A stretch of 64,000 nt of DNA from Sphingomonas sp. Y57 (GTDB lineage Bacteria; Pseudomonadota; Alphaproteobacteria; Sphingomonadales; Sphingomonadaceae), in contig NZ_LDES01000024.1 of assembly GCF_001015195.1 (NCBI RefSeq), positions 310,001 to 374,000 on the forward strand, given 5' to 3'. This document shows positions 63,082-64,000 of this stretch, in pieces. A model generated the notes under the pieces. That model was not told the origin of the DNA, did not search any database, and saw only the letters and a list, made by a program, of their open reading frames with translations. A program made the translations under genes and the position numbers. The stretch's first letter is position 1, and each line of letters starts with the position of its first letter.

Positions 63082-64000
63082 TTGGACCATGATCCCTACG
63101 GTCTGAGCGACCGGCCGTTCCAGCTCACGCCCGATCCGCGTTTTTATTTCGAGAGCGCGACGCATCGCAAGGCAATGACCTATCTGGGTTACGGCCTGGC
63201 CCAGGGTGAGGGATTCATCGTCGTCACGGGCGAGGTCGGCACCGGCAAGACCATGCTGGTCGGTCGCCTGCTGGCAACGATCGACCGGTCACGGCTGACC
63301 GCGATCAACCTGGTCTCGACCCAGCTCGAGGGCGAGGACATCCTGCGGATCGTCGCGCTGGCGCTCGGCGTCGCCACCGACGTCGCCGCCAAGGGGCAGT
63401 TGCTCGCCCGGATCGAACGCTTCCTCCACGAACAGGCGCGGAGCGGCAAGCGCACCCTGCTGATCGTCGATGAGGCGCAGAACCTGCCGATCTCCGCGCT
63501 CGAAGAACTGCGCATGTTGTCCAACTTCCAATATGGCGGGCAGGCGCTCCTCCAGATATTCCTGCTCGGCCAGCCCGAGTTCCGCGAGGCGCTGGCTCAG
63601 CCGCGCTTCGAACAGCTTCGCCAGCGCGTGATCGCCACCCACCACCTGACCGCGATGGGCGGCGACGAGGTGGCGCCCTACATCATGCATCGGCTGGCCT
63701 GCGCCGGCTGGAAGGGGACGCCTCGTTTCACGCAGGATGCCTATGAGGCGTTCCACCGTCTGTCGGGCGGCATCCCGCGACGGCTGAACATGCTCGCCGG
63801 CCGGGTGATGCTGCAAGGCGCGATCGAGCGGCTGACCGACATCGACGGCGAAGTGGTCGAGGACGTTGCCGCCGATCTGGCGAGCGAGAGCATCATGCCC
63901 GCCGATGGTCCCCAGCCATTGGCGCGGGCGATGCCGCCCGTTTCCGAGCCTGCGCCGTCACTCGCTCCCTATCCCGCCCCGGCCCCCGCGGAACCGCCGC
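63082..64000 (+). CDS. XrtA-system-associated ATPase, ExeA/GspA-like (cut by window edge)
   Basis: The frame starts at TTG 63082 (GGAGGG five bases upstream) and is open to the right edge, 306 codons. N-terminal DHDPYGLSDRPFQLTPDPRF is family-typical. AAA+ motifs are Walker A VTGEVGTGKTMLVGRLL, Walker B TLLIVDEAQNLPI, sensor-like LFLLGQPEFREAL-type IFLLGQPEFREAL, and SGGIPRRLNMLAGR. After ~280 residues the sequence turns Pro/Ala-rich (PYPAPAPAEPP), a linker likely to be followed by a membrane or peptidoglycan-binding part outside the window. It probably energises or assembles the export machine. Confidence 0.92.
   Translation, partial: MDHDPYGLSDRPFQLTPDPRFYFESATHRKAMTYLGYGLAQGEGFIVVTGEVGTGKTMLVGRLLATIDRSRLTAINLVSTQLEGEDILRIVALALGVATDVAAKGQLLARIERFLHEQARSGKRTLLIVDEAQNLPISALEELRMLSNFQYGGQALLQIFLLGQPEFREALAQPRFEQLRQRVIATHHLTAMGGDEVAPYIMHRLACAGWKGTPRFTQDAYEAFHRLSGGIPRRLNMLAGRVMLQGAIERLTDIDGEVVEDVAADLASESIMPADGPQPLARAMPPVSEPAPSLAPYPAPAPAEPP

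Overview
The window looks like a chromosomal segment from a high-GC alphaproteobacterium, most likely a member of the Sphingomonadaceae (Sphingomonas or Rhizorhabdus type). The pointers are strong G/C codon bias, many TonB-dependent receptors, an exosortase-A (XrtA/PEP-CTERM) polysaccharide locus of the sphingomonad type, frequent GTG/TTG starts, and REP-like repeats between genes. No transposase, integrase, phage gene or CRISPR array was seen. The genus call is an inference from gene content.

Region 1 (1-6.3 kb) is ordinary metabolism and transport: the start of a TonB-dependent receptor running off the left edge, an SsuA/NMT1-type substrate-binding lipoprotein divergent from an alpha/beta hydrolase with a pair of operator-like repeats between them, a small conserved protein, a PLP-dependent dehydratase-like enzyme, and a bile-acid-symporter-family transporter divergent from a LysR regulator. 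A tRNA-Leu(CAA) gene (6369-6455) closes this part.

Region 2 (6.8-48.6 kb) is a large surface-glycan locus. It opens with a tightly coupled five-gene cassette: asparagine-synthetase-like, SGNH hydrolase, GSCFA, WcbI-like, GSCFA. Methyltransferases, a sulfotransferase and very large multi-domain glycosyltransferases (1301, 1385 and 897 aa) follow, with an M23 peptidase. Embedded in the locus is a complete type I secretion operon (TolC, ABC ATPase, HlyD adaptor, plus a sulfotransferase) next to its probable cargo, an RTX calcium-binding protein. This resembles S-layer/O-antigen loci such as Caulobacter rsaADE. A minus-strand operon then encodes two GT4 glycosyltransferases, a KpsM-like ABC permease, a KpsE-like export protein, a DxD glycosyltransferase and two methyltransferases. 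It is divergent from rmlC-rmlB-rmlD-rmlA (dTDP-L-rhamnose) plus a cyclic-nucleotide-binding-domain protein. The parts fit synthesis, decoration (methyl, sulfo, probably acyl/amide groups) and ABC export of a rhamnose-containing polysaccharide, with a secreted RTX protein that may sit on it.

Region 3 (48.7-54.7 kb) holds a stand-alone MreB paralogue, a Sel1-repeat protein, a TonB-dependent siderophore receptor with Fur-like sites upstream, a 69-aa protein and thioredoxin reductase (trxB).

Region 4 (54.8-64 kb) is the XrtA-associated exopolysaccharide locus: acyl carrier protein (divergent), acyl-CoA ligase, PLP-dependent decarboxylase, export protein, chain-length determinant, tyrosine kinase, outer-membrane protein, and an ExeA-like ATPase cut by the right edge.

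Two small families of dispersed inverted repeats were found between genes of regions 2 and 3. In two places the repeat contains the stop codon of the adjacent gene.
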